A DNA stretch of 64,000 nucleotides from Batillaria attramentaria (Eukaryota > Mollusca > Gastropoda > Batillariidae): contig JACVVK020000200.1 of NCBI GenBank assembly GCA_018292915.2, positions 457,001-521,000 of the forward strand, given 5' to 3'. The translations under genes and the position numbers were made by a program. Positions 1 to 16,370 of the stretch are shown here, in pieces. Numbering within the stretch: position 1 is the stretch's first letter; each line of letters starts with the position of its first letter. The notes beneath the pieces were generated by a model. It searched no databases. It was not told where the DNA came from and saw only the letters and a list, made by a program, of their open reading frames with translations.

Positions 1-152
1 CGAATGGTAGAGCTCAATGCTCGGGTCGTGAGTTCGTATCCCGGCTGATGCCAAATATCTGTGCTGGCTTTTTCATCGTTGCCCCGTCTTTGATATCACC
101 CGTATGTGGTGGAAAAGGACGTTAAACCCCCCAAACACCCACCCACCCAAAC
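1..152 (+). mobile_element. tRNA-derived SINE, copy 1 (5' truncated by window)
   Basis: It shows the family's order: tRNA-like head with box B-like GAGTTCGTATCCC, a body with TTGCCCCGTCTTTGATATCACCCGTATGTGGTGG, and the tail GTTAAACCCCCCAAACACCCACCC. The head has an internal deletion after AGAG compared with other copies. The same order recurs in at least ten places in the window. Confidence 0.8.
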
Positions 153-310
153 ATTAGCTTAGAGGTCCTCTATGTGATCTTTCATTAATACTGGAAACCA
201 GCCAAATTCGCGAGGGGGGGGGGGCTCTTGGTCTAAATACCAATTGGTAAAGTATGCTTTATAAGCGCCTGTGAAATGAACGAGGGTGGGAGTGGGGAGT
301 AGCTATATAG

Positions 311-478
311 GAGGGGTGGGTGTGTGTTTGGGGGTTTAACGTCCTTTTTCACCACATAGGGTGATATCAAAGACGGGGCAACGATGAAAAAGCCAGCACA
401 AATATTTGGCCCCAGCCGGGATCGAACTCACGACCCGAGCATTAGAAGTCCAACGCTCTACCATTCGACCACCCCAGC
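311..478 (-). mobile_element. tRNA-derived SINE, copy 2
   Basis: This is a nearly complete copy on the minus strand, from the tail (GGGTTTAACGTCC) to the head (CTCTACCATTCGACCACCCC). The flanks AGCTATATAG (301-310) and AGCTCTATAAG (476-486) may be a decayed target-site duplication. It is inverted relative to copy 1. Confidence 0.85.
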
Positions 479-943
479 TCTATAAGACAAATGCAGATAA
501 GCTGCAATTTGACTCATACACTACAGTGTGATGACAGCTCACTGTACGGGTGTATGTTTTGCTACGCAAAAACGCTTTGTCTCCGTGGAGCAAACAACCT
601 CCGAAGACCTTTAAATCTCATTATGGATGTTTTGCTCTGGATCGCCGCGTTATTTGTCTACGGGAAAACGTGCTTGCCGCGCTGTCGAACAGGAAAAATG
701 CAGGGCATCACGTCAAACTTCAAAGGAAAGGGAAAGCAAATTACGGAGCCCACGTATTATTTTCTTGTGTAGTTTGGCATGTAACGATTTCTCCCATTTG
801 TTTTCTTGGACGTGTATCAAATGGAATAGCGCGTTCTGGCTAGAGCAAATGCATATTGCTGTACACTAGTGTTCCAGCAGAAAGAATCGATGCTTGTCCT
901 TCACTTCCTGTTCAGTACAAGTAGGTGAGCGAGAGCGCGTGCT

Positions 944-983
944 CACACACGCACACGCACGCACGCACGCACGCACGCACACA

Positions 984-1036
<53 letters not shown>

Positions 1037-1051
1037 AGGGGGGGGGGGGGG
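944..1051. repeat. (CACG)n / (TC)n / poly-G
   Basis: (CACG)n-like at 944-986, (TC)n at 985-1033, G14 at 1038-1051. Confidence 0.9.
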
Positions 1052-1403
1052 AGATACATGGTCTCGGAGTTCCCTATATGACAGTGTAAGATTACCAAAC
1101 GCAATTGGCAATTGTCCCCAATCACCGCATTGTCCGAGGACGTTAGGCCACCACAGTCATGCAATTCTCCTTTGCTATAATTTTTATTTGTTTCAGGGTG
1201 CAATTTTTTTAATAGAAGGGTTTATTGTGATCGGGGACAACGTACCTTGGGTACCAAAAATCCAAAAATGCTATGACAGTGACCATTTCCAATGCACACT
1301 CTACGACACTGACTCCGCCTCCCCCGACTCCCATCTCAAAACCCCAACCTCAAAAGACACGACTGCGTATGTATTGTGAGTGGCAAGTCCCTGCCAAGGC
1401 GTA

Positions 1404-1406
<3 letters not shown>

Positions 1407-1491
<85 letters not shown>
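1407..1491. repeat. (TG)n microsatellite
   Basis: About 85 bp of uninterrupted TG. Confidence 0.95.
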
Positions 1492-1492
<1 letters not shown>

Positions 1493-1599
1493 GCTGCTGC
1501 TGAATAAGTGTGATAATTACAATCAAGTATTAGGTATGGATGTTCTTATGCATGTTGTTTTTTTTTTGTTTTTTTTTAGAGTGGTGAATTGTTTTATTT

Positions 1600-1741
1600 C
1601 TTAGTGATTTGTCATTTAAGGCTGTATATAGAGTTTCTTTCATTGTTCTTAACAGCGTTTGTTATATTACTTTAGAACCCGTCCGAACATTTAATTGCCC
1701 CATGAGGGATTAATAAAGTAATTTGAACTTGAACTTGAACT
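1600..1741 (+). mobile_element. 3' end of a truncated non-LTR retrotransposon
   Basis: TTGCCCCATGAGGGATTAATAAAG followed by TAATTTGAACTTGAACTTGAAC is the typical end of a CR1/L2-like LINE: short 3' UTR, an AATAAA-like signal and a hexanucleotide tail (TTGAAC)n. The 5' limit is uncertain. Confidence 0.6.
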
Positions 1742-2542
1742 CTAACCGTTTACACTCACCTAAAACTGGCGCAGTTCAATCAAGACTATTCAGTGGACAA
1801 CCGCGCCATCGGTCGTGCAGAAGGGTGTGAACAGACGAAACGCAGTTCAGGATATCCGCAAGACGACAACACGCTAAAAAAAATTCACCACGCAGACACA
1901 GAATCCAATGAAAAGCTAGCGTACTCCAAGACAGCGCACTTTTGCTGGGATTTCTTACTCCACAAGGCTGGTTCGTTCTTCTCGTATCCAGACAAAGTGA
2001 GATGGTCTTTCACCCTCCTCACTGGCGTTGAATTAAATGTCGACTGACAAGAGTTGACTGGAGTGGGTGCGGCGTTGAGATTCCGCGGTCACTTCAGTAA
2101 CTCCGGCTTTGTCCCTTGAGAGGAGGTCCCCGCCCTGAAACAAATGAAATAAATAAATGAATAAATAGCATGAATTCCATGTGTGCGTCGATTTTTCCCC
2201 CACCCAATCCCTTCTCAGGCACTTTTTTTCCCAGCAGACTGTAAGACAAATGTCCTACCAAGGCCAATGGAATATCTTGTATTTTATACAAGTACCACCG
2301 TTACACACGCACAATCCTACCTGCAACAAGTAATTATTCCTGAACATTTACACGTAAAAAAGAACAACATTAAGTGAATCTGCTGTTCCGTTTGGACATT
2401 TCTCAGTTTTCAAAGACGTTTTGGAGTATATCACTGCACTAAACCATCTGATTCGTACAGGTTAACCGTTCCGCTAACGAACCGGCCACAATCGGCCCAC
2501 ATAATGTGCATTCTCAAGTTTCCGTTCACTCATGAAAATACT

Positions 2543-2714
2543 GGGAGCCGGGATAGTAGAACAGTGGTAGAGCGTTGGACTTCCACTGCTCGGGTCGTGA
2601 GTTCGAAGCCCGGCTGGAGTCAACTATTCATGCTGGCCTTTTTCTCGTTGTCCCGTCTTTTGCCTATCACCCGTGTGTGGTGGAAAAAGGCGTTACACTC
2701 CCAAACACCCACCC
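2543..2714 (+). mobile_element. tRNA-derived SINE, copy 3
   Basis: A diverged copy: head GGTAGAGCGTTGGACTTC, box B GAGTTCGAAGCCC, body GTCCCGTC...ATCACCCGTGTGTGGTGG, tail CCAAACACCCACCC. Substitutions are scattered through the head and body, so it is older than copy 9. Confidence 0.8.
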
Positions 2715-2972
2715 GCTTCAAAATAGAACCATCTTCACAGCACACTCGGACACCTACCTAACTCCCCTCTCCTGTCCAAATTCACGTAAGTGTTTCTGGC
2801 CCTCTCTCTCTCTCCCCGTCGAGTGAAGAGCGTTTGAGACTCTCACTCGAGTTGCACACTTCTGTCGAGACTTCGGCGCCTCTTCCTTGTAGCTGTCAAG
2901 TCTTGCATGTGTATTACATTCTGATCAATATCCCATTGCCATCCACTCCGCTGGTATCTTTCGTTTTCTTCA

Positions 2973-3125
2973 CTTTTTTTTTTCTTTTTTTTTTTTTTTT
3001 TTTTGGGGGGGGGGGGGGGCTCCGGTTCTTATTTGTTGGCTCGTCTGTTTATTTGTTAGTTTTTGATGGTGGTGTGGTGGTGGTGGTGGTGGTGGTGGTG
3101 TGTGTGGGGGGGGGGGGGGGGGGGG
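2973..3125. repeat. Poly-T, poly-G and (GGT)n low-complexity block
   Basis: T-rich 2973-3004, G15 at 3005-3019, (GGT)n from 3066 and a further poly-G run to 3125. Confidence 0.9.
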
Positions 3126-3668
3126 ACCAACGCTCTCAAAGAAGAAACCCACAACCCATCCGCACTAGTGAGTTTCAGAAGCACCAACAAATCACATTCC
3201 ATTTCATTTGTTCAAGCTTTCAAATGTCCGGATTTTGTTGGGGTTTTTTGTTGTTGGTTTTTTTGTTTGTTTTTTGGTTTTTGTTTTTTTTTTTTTGGTC
3301 TGCAGACAAAGGACATAGTAATGATAATACGTGTGTTCACTGTTACAGTCATTTCGCATAAAAACAACTGATTTTTTTTTTTTTTAAAAACCTTGACCGA
3401 CGAAACGAAATGGAAACGAGAACGAAATCAGATTCATTGACACTTCTAATCTCGCTGGCGTATTTTCATTTCTCGAAACCACTTTCTTCCTTCCCAGGGG
3501 GTGGGGAAGGCAGAATGATGAGTTCGCAATACTTGCCAGTGGTTACGCAGACTGATGACACGGGCCCCACGTTTACATAGCCCCTCCGTACTTCGGCTTG
3601 GAGGCTGATCAGTCAAGGATACATGACCGAGATACTGCAGGACCATAGTATAGCCCCACATATAGAGA

Positions 3669-3871
3669 GGGTGGGTAGGTGTCTGGGGGGTGTAACGTCA
3701 TTTTCCACCACATACGGGTGATATCAAAGACGGGGCAACGACTGATGAAAAAGCCAGCACAAATATTTGGCCCCAGCCGGCATACGAACTCACGGCCGGA
3801 GCATTAGAAGTCCAACGCTCTACCATTCGGCCACCCCAGTTCCCCCCCCCCCCCACACACACACACACACA
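3669..3871 (-). mobile_element. tRNA-derived SINE, copy 4, with 12-bp target-site duplication
   Basis: This complete minus-strand copy is flanked by CACATATAGAGA at 3657-3668 and 3872-3883, a perfect duplication. A poly-C run and a (CA)n tract lie between the SINE head (ending about 3839) and the right duplication. They look like expansion of the CACA in the duplicated site. Confidence 0.88.
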
Positions 3872-4334
3872 CACATATAGAGACATATCTGGTACTCTTG
3901 CAACACAGGACTGGATGCAATGGCAGCCCTTGGCTACTGGCTGGTAAATTAACATGGCTGAAATAGTCATAGTCACACATGTTTGCCGAGACGATACGCC
4001 GCTCCAAATGCTCCAAATGAACTGAACGTGCTGTACACTGTGGCAGCCGCAACAACAAACGCCAGTTCCGAATGACTCGCACGCACAGTTTCTCGAGCTT
4101 CTATGAACTCTCAGGCATGTACTCCCTGGCTCATCACGTTGTGTACGGTAAAGGGGAATGTATTGGGTTGGCATGACCCTCTGCCACATCAAAACCATTA
4201 AAGCTTGCTCTACACACTGGAGCGAGCTAACGAATATTCACACGACTGGAGACATATTTACGTTTAGAACTTTGTTAGCCTGGGGTAAATCGATAAAGCG
4301 ATAGCGGCAATCTGTCTGCATGCAAGATGCTGTG

Positions 4335-4363
<29 letters not shown>
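4335..4363. repeat. (CT)n microsatellite
   Basis: 29 bp of CT. Confidence 0.9.
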
Positions 4364-4366
<3 letters not shown>

Positions 4367-4596
4367 CCAGAAAACGTCTAAGCATATTCAACGACAAAAA
4401 TTGCCTTTCAAACCAGTGGGGGGAAACCCCAGCGACGACGGCTAAAAGCATTAAAGTGAAATGAGGTAATGCCATTAGGGCAGACAAAAATTAGAAACAA
4501 AAATGAAGTTCTAAATCAGGAAACCTGTCGACCGATGTAGCAATCATGCCCATAATTCCTTGCGTGCATGGGGATTAGAGAGTGATACTCTCTCGC

Positions 4597-4697
4597 AGAG
4601 AGAGAGAGAGACATGAGAGAGAGAGAGAGAGAGAGACATGAGAGAGAGAGGAGAGAGAGAGAGAGAGAGAGACATGAGAGAGAGAGAGAGAGAGAGA
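4597..4697. repeat. (GA)n array with GACAT interruptions
   Basis: GA repeats broken by ACATGAG three times, so a larger unit GAGAGAGACAT(GA)n has been duplicated. Confidence 0.9.
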
Positions 4698-4885
4698 TTT
4701 TAGGTCGCTGAAACATATTCTGTTAGGGAACGAGAATAATCGTGGTTTTGTCTAAAGTAATTTTTTTACGTGAAAAGTGGAAGAAAATCGTGCAGCGAAA
4801 CGCAGTAAGGCTGGTATGTGTTTCTGGTATATACCGAAAAGAATTGTCGAAGAAAATGTCCAAAATGTCTTTCATCGAAGAAACT

Positions 4886-4888
<3 letters not shown>

Positions 4889-4961
<73 letters not shown>
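4889..4961. repeat. (TG)n microsatellite
   Basis: 73 bp of uninterrupted TG. Confidence 0.95.
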
Positions 4962-4965
<4 letters not shown>

Positions 4966-5151
4966 GAAACGGAATCCCCATCTCGCACATTTCTCATTAG
5001 TCTGCATAATTAATAACTCCCCCAGGCCCAAACGATACCCAGTGATCAATGTCCAGTTGACTTCGGCTGAACATTGTCCGAATATATAGTTAGAAACCAT
5101 CAAAGCGAGGGGGGGGGAGAGGGTGGGTGGGGGTTTGGGGGTTTACCGGGG

Positions 5152-5167
5152 GGAGAGAGAGAGAGAC

Positions 5168-5210
<43 letters not shown>
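5152..5210. repeat. (GA)n / (CAGA)n microsatellite
   Basis: Short GA run followed by a perfect CAGA tetranucleotide array. Confidence 0.93.
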
Positions 5211-6159
5211 TCCGTGTACACTGTACCGTGTCGCTCGCGACTCTCGCGGTACGCGTGCAGCCAAACCTCACGACAATGACCGTTTGAGCCACACGCGGCT
5301 CGCGTCTGAAATCGTAATAGGAAATAATGCGCCGGCACGCCAAAATGAAAAATCAAACAGAGCTCCCGTTTGAAGATGAAGCCAGGAAACGTCTTCAGCG
5401 CACCTGTCGAAGAGCTAGCGCCAAAATTTGACATATCGATTCTGTCTGCCGGCGCAAAATGGAGTGGACGGCACAACAAAAACCTACATCCCTTGAGCGA
5501 GAAGGCCAATAGACTTACAGCTGTCACCGTGCGCAATTACATCGCAGTCTTCAAGCAAATGAAATTCGCCTTACACCTGCAGCGCTCGTAAATCCGACAC
5601 ACAATCTGGCAGGTTTTTTTTTTTTTTTTTTTCAGGTTTCCTGCTTCTGCGTCAAAAACTCTCCACTGAATCCACACATCCCCGTGCTTTTCTGCGCCTC
5701 TTGAGAATGCTGAGGCGAAATCACGAGTAGTTCTCCAAGTGCGCGCGATGGTTCCTGACATTTACTCTCACTGAATTCCAAACGTGGTATAATTCGCGGC
5801 TTGAAAGAAGTGTAAGCAAGGGGGTTGTGACCCCCCCCCCCCCCGAGAGCTTCATGCATATTCATGTGTTAAATCTGAATGATGACGTAAGCCAGAAGGA
5901 ACTGTGAGAACACTGACTGACAGCAAAAGGTCGTTGCCAAATTTCGAAAATATTCTTGTCCACCGAAGAATCTTTATAAGTTGTATCTTTAAGAGGACCA
6001 CTCTCGCCTCTTCTTCGTTTTTATTTTCAAAGCGAAGCTCACCGCGTCAAGTTTTCTGTAACGACCGAACATCTAGTTTCTAAAAATACCGCCAGTGTGC
6101 TATTGATTCCTTCAGTTCAATATTCCAAAAATTACCTCCCTTCAAGAGTTGTGTGCCAC

Positions 6160-6224
6160 CCACACACACACGCACGCACACACACACACTGACACACACG
6201 CACACACACGCGCGCACACACACA
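6160..6224. repeat. (CA)n/(CG)n imperfect microsatellite
   Basis: CA repeats with CGCA and TGACA interruptions. Confidence 0.9.
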
Positions 6225-6733
6225 TTTCCTTTACTCTTAATCCATTTTCCCTTTCCACCCCCACACAACTGATTCTACGGGCGACTGTGACATATACGCA
6301 AAAAAAAAAAATTGATCATTGATAAAAAAAATGATCATTATTATTGCTAGGACATCCATCACCACCCAACCACAAAAAGTCTAAGCTAAGTTACACGTGT
6401 CACCTGAACTATACCCGCTCCAAAAGTTAAGAAAAAGGTCACACGTAGGCGTACAGGGGGAAAAAGTGAAGCTGGGGGGGGGGGGGGGGAGTCTAATGAG
6501 CCTGAGGAATTCATAGATCTGAATGGAGTTTGACGGTTCTCGGGTCCCCAGGAGAAATTCATGCACTGAGTGCACACCAGTTGAAAGCCAGCCATGCAAT
6601 TTGTCACGGGAAACGTTCTGGGCAGTTAGTAGACCATGACGATCACAGGGTGGAAAAAGCCATTATGCCCAGACTTTAAACTTTCTCAAGTCACTGAAAA
6701 GCTTTTGTGCACTACACACAGAGATTTCTTTGG

Positions 6734-6792
6734 CGCACGCACACACGCACGCACGCACGCATGCACCCCCCCCCCCCCCACACACACACACC
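6734..6792. repeat. (GCAC)n, poly-C, (CA)n
   Basis: GCAC/ACGC repeats, then C13 and a short CA run. Confidence 0.9.
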
Positions 6793-7380
6793 ATTCTGAA
6801 ACATTCCCCTATTCCTTCAATCCATTCAGTGTCAGTTCAGCGCGCACCCCCCGCCGCTGAAATTTTCACGATCGCTTAAATGATCACTCCCGCGCAATTA
6901 ATTAGCTCAGCAATTCAGACCGAGCACTTGAGCAAACGCACGGCGCTATTATAGACACTCAAAGCCAAGCTTTTCACTTCGCGCCCGGGGCACCTTTTCC
7001 TTCACTGCCAATTAGTTTCTACGAAGGGTTTTTTTGGTTTTTTTTCCCCCGCACTCCCTGCGGTATTCCAGTCAACCGGAATGGAAGCCACCGTTATACA
7101 GTGGCTGGACGCCAAGGCTGCGCACTTCAGCGCAGTCGCCGCTACGTCAAGCAAGCAACGGGATTCAGAGTCGTGTCAGTGTCAGTGCTGTTGCAGGTTT
7201 GGTCGTCATATCAAAGATCGTATATCTGTTTGAAATGTCTTTGGTCATGTCATGTTCAGGAAATCAAAAATTAAATAGCTCAAACAGGAACTGAACGCAG
7301 AAACGCATGGCATCGCCGTTGTCACAGTACCGCTCTACTCAGTCACTGAAGTTCAGTGCAGCAGCCGGTTTTCCCTTCTC

Positions 7381-7497
7381 TGTATGTATGTATGTATGTA
7401 TGTATGTATGTATGTATGTATGTATGTATGTATGTATGCATGTATGTATGTGTGTACGTACGTACATATGTATGAATGTATTGTATTGTGGTGTGTG

Positions 7498-7595
<98 letters not shown>

Positions 7596-7613
7596 CGGGC
7601 TCTCTCTCTCTCC

Positions 7614-7649
<36 letters not shown>

Positions 7650-7682
7650 GGCTCTCTCTCTCTCTCTCTCTCTCTCTCCGAG

Positions 7683-7744
<62 letters not shown>
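7381..7744. repeat. Mixed microsatellite array: (TATG)n, (TG)n, (TC)n with CCGGGC spacers, (TG)n
   Basis: (TATG)n at 7381-7449, (TG)n at 7488-7568, (TC)n at 7569-7680 interrupted three times by TCTCCGGGCTCT and then CCGAGGC, then (TG)n at 7685-7744. Confidence 0.92.
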
Positions 7745-7745
<1 letters not shown>

Positions 7746-10395
7746 CTAAGGGGTAGGAAGGGGGGGGGGGGGTATAGGCGCTAGCCTAAAGAAACCTGTT
7801 TCTTCACAATAATAAATCTAAATTAATGCAGTACAGTGGCCACAGTACAGAACAATAATCCAAACACCATCGAACTGAACTGACGTATGACACTGCAGTT
7901 CCTTAGAAACATCTGAGATATCGACATACTCCCCCTGTATCGCGGTCGATCTGCAGCCACGATAGTCCCGGGCGGCACGTCAGTCGACAGAAACTGTTAG
8001 CAGCAGCTGTTAATGGGCGCGTCAATGTGTAAGGGAAATATTTGCCTATCGTAATCAGCTAGCGCCTAACGAAGCGAGCTGCTTAGTCTACGATTACACG
8101 AAAGTCCCCTGCTGGGGGCTCGGAACCAACGCCAGATGTAAGGGTAACCAGAATATCACTTTTAAGCCCGAGAAGACGCAATTACTATGTCGCGAGGGGG
8201 GGGGGGAGGAGGGGGGTGCAGCTTACCAAGCTCTAACACTATTTGCTAACGAAGTGATGCCAGATTTACACATTGCGATAGTTTCTTATGCATTTGCACC
8301 TTCTAAACTTGAAGAAATCAGGCGTTAAGGCCCTCGCTACCTTTCTCCTGTCTTGCCATTCAGCCACTACACACTCGGGCTATGAATAGAACAAAGGCAC
8401 TTGGCCGCTCTACGCTAATAACGTAGACACAGGGCCTTTGGCGTTATGCCATATCGTTTTCAATGAAGTCGATGCAACACTGGCCATCCCCAATATGTGT
8501 GGCAATGCGACTGACTCCGCCACAGACACACAACAATGGATTCTGTTATTCTATCAAACCCTCTCTCAACACCAGGCGAAAGCCCTACGTGCATCTGATA
8601 ATGGGGACGACAGCGCCATTCAAGGAAAGCGAAGAGCGCCGTACTTCAAAGGCCGCCTCATCTCCGACTCTCTCCACTGGGCGCTTTTTGTCTCAGCCAT
8701 TACGAGTTGTCTGTAGAATGAAGTGCACTGGAAGGACACGGCAATACTTTCGTGTTTACAAAAAAACAAAAAAAACAAAACGCCAACAACGAAAATCTAG
8801 AAGAATGAAGGGCACCAAAGACCTTGGAATCAGGGCACTGTTTAAAATCATATATTATTGTGAAGCATCGTTCGTTGTCACGGTTCAAGTCGACTGAGCG
8901 TTAGACTCTGAGGACACTGAAAAAGTTATTTTAAAAATCCAATCCATTCTTTTAACTTTACATTCTTTTTGTTATGATAAAACTGGCTGTGTTGAATTTG
9001 TTTATGCCAAAATGGCAAGCAGTGCGCGAAACATTCTTGAGATATCATTACAAACTACACATGTCCGATGAAGCAGAGTCCACGCACCCCCCACCCCCAC
9101 CACGACCCCTCCTCTCCTCCCCTCCCCCCCCCCCCCCCGAAATCCCAACTCAGAAACTAAATCAAAACAAAGAACTTTACTTAAACCTTTTAACCCTGGC
9201 TAGTATTATCAGTTTCACGGTTTTATAAAGCACTTCAGAAACTGGGCTCCCCAAACCGTGTGGCCTGTATTTCCAATTGCGGGTTGTTGGCCGGGGGTGT
9301 TGTTTGCTTCAGTTTTGGGTTTTGTTTTAGTTTTTTTGGAGCACACGTTATGATTTACATTGTTGACGGTTGTATCTTCGGTTTGTGGCCAAAACTGAGA
9401 CGGCAAGGACGTAAACAGGTCTGGAAGTTCCGAAGTCAGTGGCAAAAAGTGATGATGACGTCAGCCGCTGTTGTTTTTGCCACCGCTAATCTCTTGCAGG
9501 TTTACATCGTTCAAAGTGAGCACAGCCGCAAAACACGTATGCACGCAGCCATGGAGGGGTGCCAAATACTGAATTTTTACCGTTCCCGCCCAGTAAGAAC
9601 AGTTGCACTCGGAGTGAAAAGGGGTGAACCAAACCACAAACACAAACACGACCGACAACTTTGAAAGAAAGGAATGCTCGCCGTAGTAGCGCACGTTACC
9701 AGACGTTCTCGACAGCTCTTTACTTTTCTTACTCAAGATTGAAAAAGTGCCGCAGGAAGTCGTTCCCTCACCGAAACCGGTTTCACCAGCAATCTAATAT
9801 CCGTTTCCATCTTTCCCCTCTTCCGTTTTTTCTTCTTTTTTTTTCTTTCTTTCTTTTTTTCACCTGACGCAGCAGTACCTGGAACGGCTGAACTGGCAGT
9901 TTGCCCCTCGGGACGTCAAAATGGAAAGTCAATCAATCTATGCTAGCCGCGACACGGCGGAGCGCAAATAAACACGCGTTTCCTTCGACGAGTGAGAAGT
10001 CGAGCAGAGACCGCCCAAGGCATGTCAGACCTAACTAACCACGGCGACAAGAGTATTGAACGTGTCATGTGCATGAATGAGTGGTGCTTATCAAGTAGGG
10101 TTTCACCGTGCTGTCATCCCTACCCTATTATGGTGGCACAGATCGCGGGAAACTTAACTCCCAAGATGAACAAGTTAACGGCCCACAGCCTACGACATTT
10201 TCCAGGTTCACAGGTTTCTAGGTTCTAAGCAGCCGTGCATCCCAAGCCGGCAACCATCCTCACAGACTCAATGAGTAGTCTACAATAGGTGGAAGCTGGC
10301 ATAGGAAACCCAGACTGGCATGCGCCAACAGAGGCTTAGCGTAGTAGACATGCCCTCTGCCCAAAGCACTCAAGGGTGAGACGCAATGACAGGGG
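7745..10395. other. Intergenic, no gene recognised
   Basis: Unique-looking sequence with poly-G (7760-7772, 8197-8207) and poly-C (9125-9138) runs. Open frames of 60-145 codons show no family signature, splice support or biased composition. Confidence 0.5.
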
Positions 10396-10452
10396 ATGGG
10401 GGTGGGTGTTTCGGGGTCTAACATCATTTTCCGCCGCATACGGGGCAATGAC
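10396..10452 (-). mobile_element. tRNA-derived SINE, 3' fragment
   Basis: Only the tail and part of the body remain (GGGTGGGTGTTTCGGGGTCTAAC, then TTCCGCCGCATACGGGGCAATGA). It is diverged and internally deleted. Confidence 0.6.
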
Positions 10453-10729
10453 AGAGCCGGTCGGGTAAGCATTACGGATGGCCTGAGCCCAGGACTGAAG
10501 ATCAGAAGCGGTGAGACGGTCGAAACTAAACTAATAATGATAAATCAGTAATAATAAGCGCATTAATACAGATGCTTTATCCCAAATATTTGGCTCAAAG
10601 CGCCGCGAGCTAAACCAAACACGCACGATCACGTGAACCACACGCACATTACAATCATGGTGGTGCAAAGAGCCAGCTCAGCAATTTAAGTTTCGGAAGT
10701 TTAGAACTGCATCTAAAGTTTAATTTTGT

Positions 10730-10809
10730 GGGCTGAACATTTCCAAAAAGCAGAGGGGGAGGAAGCCGGAGTACCCGGACAGAACCCGCGACGGTCGGCC
10801 CGAATGAAC
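10730..10809 (-). repeat. Second copy of the SINE core domain
   Basis: The reverse strand reads GGGTTCTGTCCGGGTACTCCGGCTTCCTCCC, then TTTTGGAAATGTTCAGCCCAC. It aligns along about 75 bp with 19096-19175 (both end in GGAAATGTTCAGCCC). No tRNA-like head is visible. Confidence 0.65.
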
Positions 10810-11534
10810 TGAAAGACCAAGACACGGCCTGTCGGTGAGCCAAACACTGAAACATGTCTCGAGGACGACAATGGGGAGATTATGTAAGACGGGGTGCACG
10901 GTGCAGAGCACGGGATACCATCCTGAGCGGAACTGAACTGAAATAGAGAATAACTGAGAGTAAACATGTGAGAATCTGAACCGAACTAGGTTCGCAAATC
11001 GTTCACAGTTGTGTTGACGGTACCACTTAGACGCGTGTACATTACCAACCTCACACAGGCTGACATTGAGCAAAAAGAAGCCGAAACGCACAGCTCCTAC
11101 CAGTAAAGTCTAGCCACACGGCTGACTAGAAGAGCTTCGGGCCGTTGAGGTTCTCGTTCGCACGACCAGCAATCGCCGGTGCATTCATTTCCACAAGCGT
11201 AACACAAGCAAACCTGTTTCCAAAGCGGCAAAAGTTGTCTTCTGTGGTGAACAGAAATGTCGGAAGGTTAGCATTTAATAAGTGGGGATGTCGATATATC
11301 AACTTCATACGGGGGGGGGGGGGGGGTGGACACGACCTGTTCAGTTGTGTAAGCAAAGGAGACACAACCGACACTCTGCCTGACACATGGCACGCAATGC
11401 AGCTTCTCCCCAGTATGACCAACAAAAACAAAAAAAAAAACCCGGCCATTAAAGTGTTGGCGCTGTTGCTTAAGGCCCAATCTTTATGACTCTTTACGCT
11501 CACAGATCGTTCCGAGCTGTCCTCGTGGTGTCTA

Positions 11535-11570
11535 CAAAGACATTACATTACCGGTAATGTAATGTCTTTG
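11535..11570. repeat. Perfect 36-bp palindrome flanked by direct repeats
   Basis: The 18-bp arm CAAAGACATTACATTACC is followed immediately by its exact reverse complement, with no spacer. GTGTCTA lies directly on both sides (11528-11534 and 11571-11577), or GGTGTCTA if one base is shared. It looks like a foldback remnant of a DNA transposon with a 7-8 bp target-site duplication. The transposon origin is inference. Confidence 0.7.
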
Positions 11571-11814
11571 GTGTCTAGCAGCACACCACTCGGACACCTG
11601 CACAGTAAAAGCATCTCTAACGCCGGCACTAACCCAACAGAAGCGTACTCAATGATGCGGCTAACACACTGAGCGCGAGTGCTCACATCAACTACTCTGT
11701 CGTAGAAGTTTCTTGTTCGGCTGCCGTGCTTGCGCAACAGCGGTGTCACATTTAATGACAATAATGAATAGTACTTGTTTAGCTCTTAACCTCGCAGGAA
11801 AGCAACTCATAGCG

Positions 11815-11815
<1 letters not shown>

Positions 11816-11876
<61 letters not shown>

Positions 11877-11904
11877 ACACACACACACATACACACACAC
11901 ACAC

Positions 11905-11942
<38 letters not shown>
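11816..11942. repeat. (CA)n microsatellite, imperfect
   Basis: 127 bp of CA with TGACA, ATACA and CGCA interruptions in the second half. Confidence 0.95.

Positions 11943-16367
<4,425 letters not shown>

Positions 16368-16370
<3 letters not shown>

Noticed and set aside
5113..5146. GGGTGGGTGGGGGTTTGGGGGTTTACC resembling the SINE tail
   Set aside because: Too short and G-rich to separate from low-complexity sequence; no body or head follows.
7307..7784. Long reading frames of repeated Cys-Val, Leu-Ser or Glu-Arg (also at 15695-16373, 11688-12045, 21427-21693, 28806-29182, 60095-60756)
   Set aside because: They are translations of (TG)n, (TC)n and (CA)n microsatellites in frames without stops, not genes.
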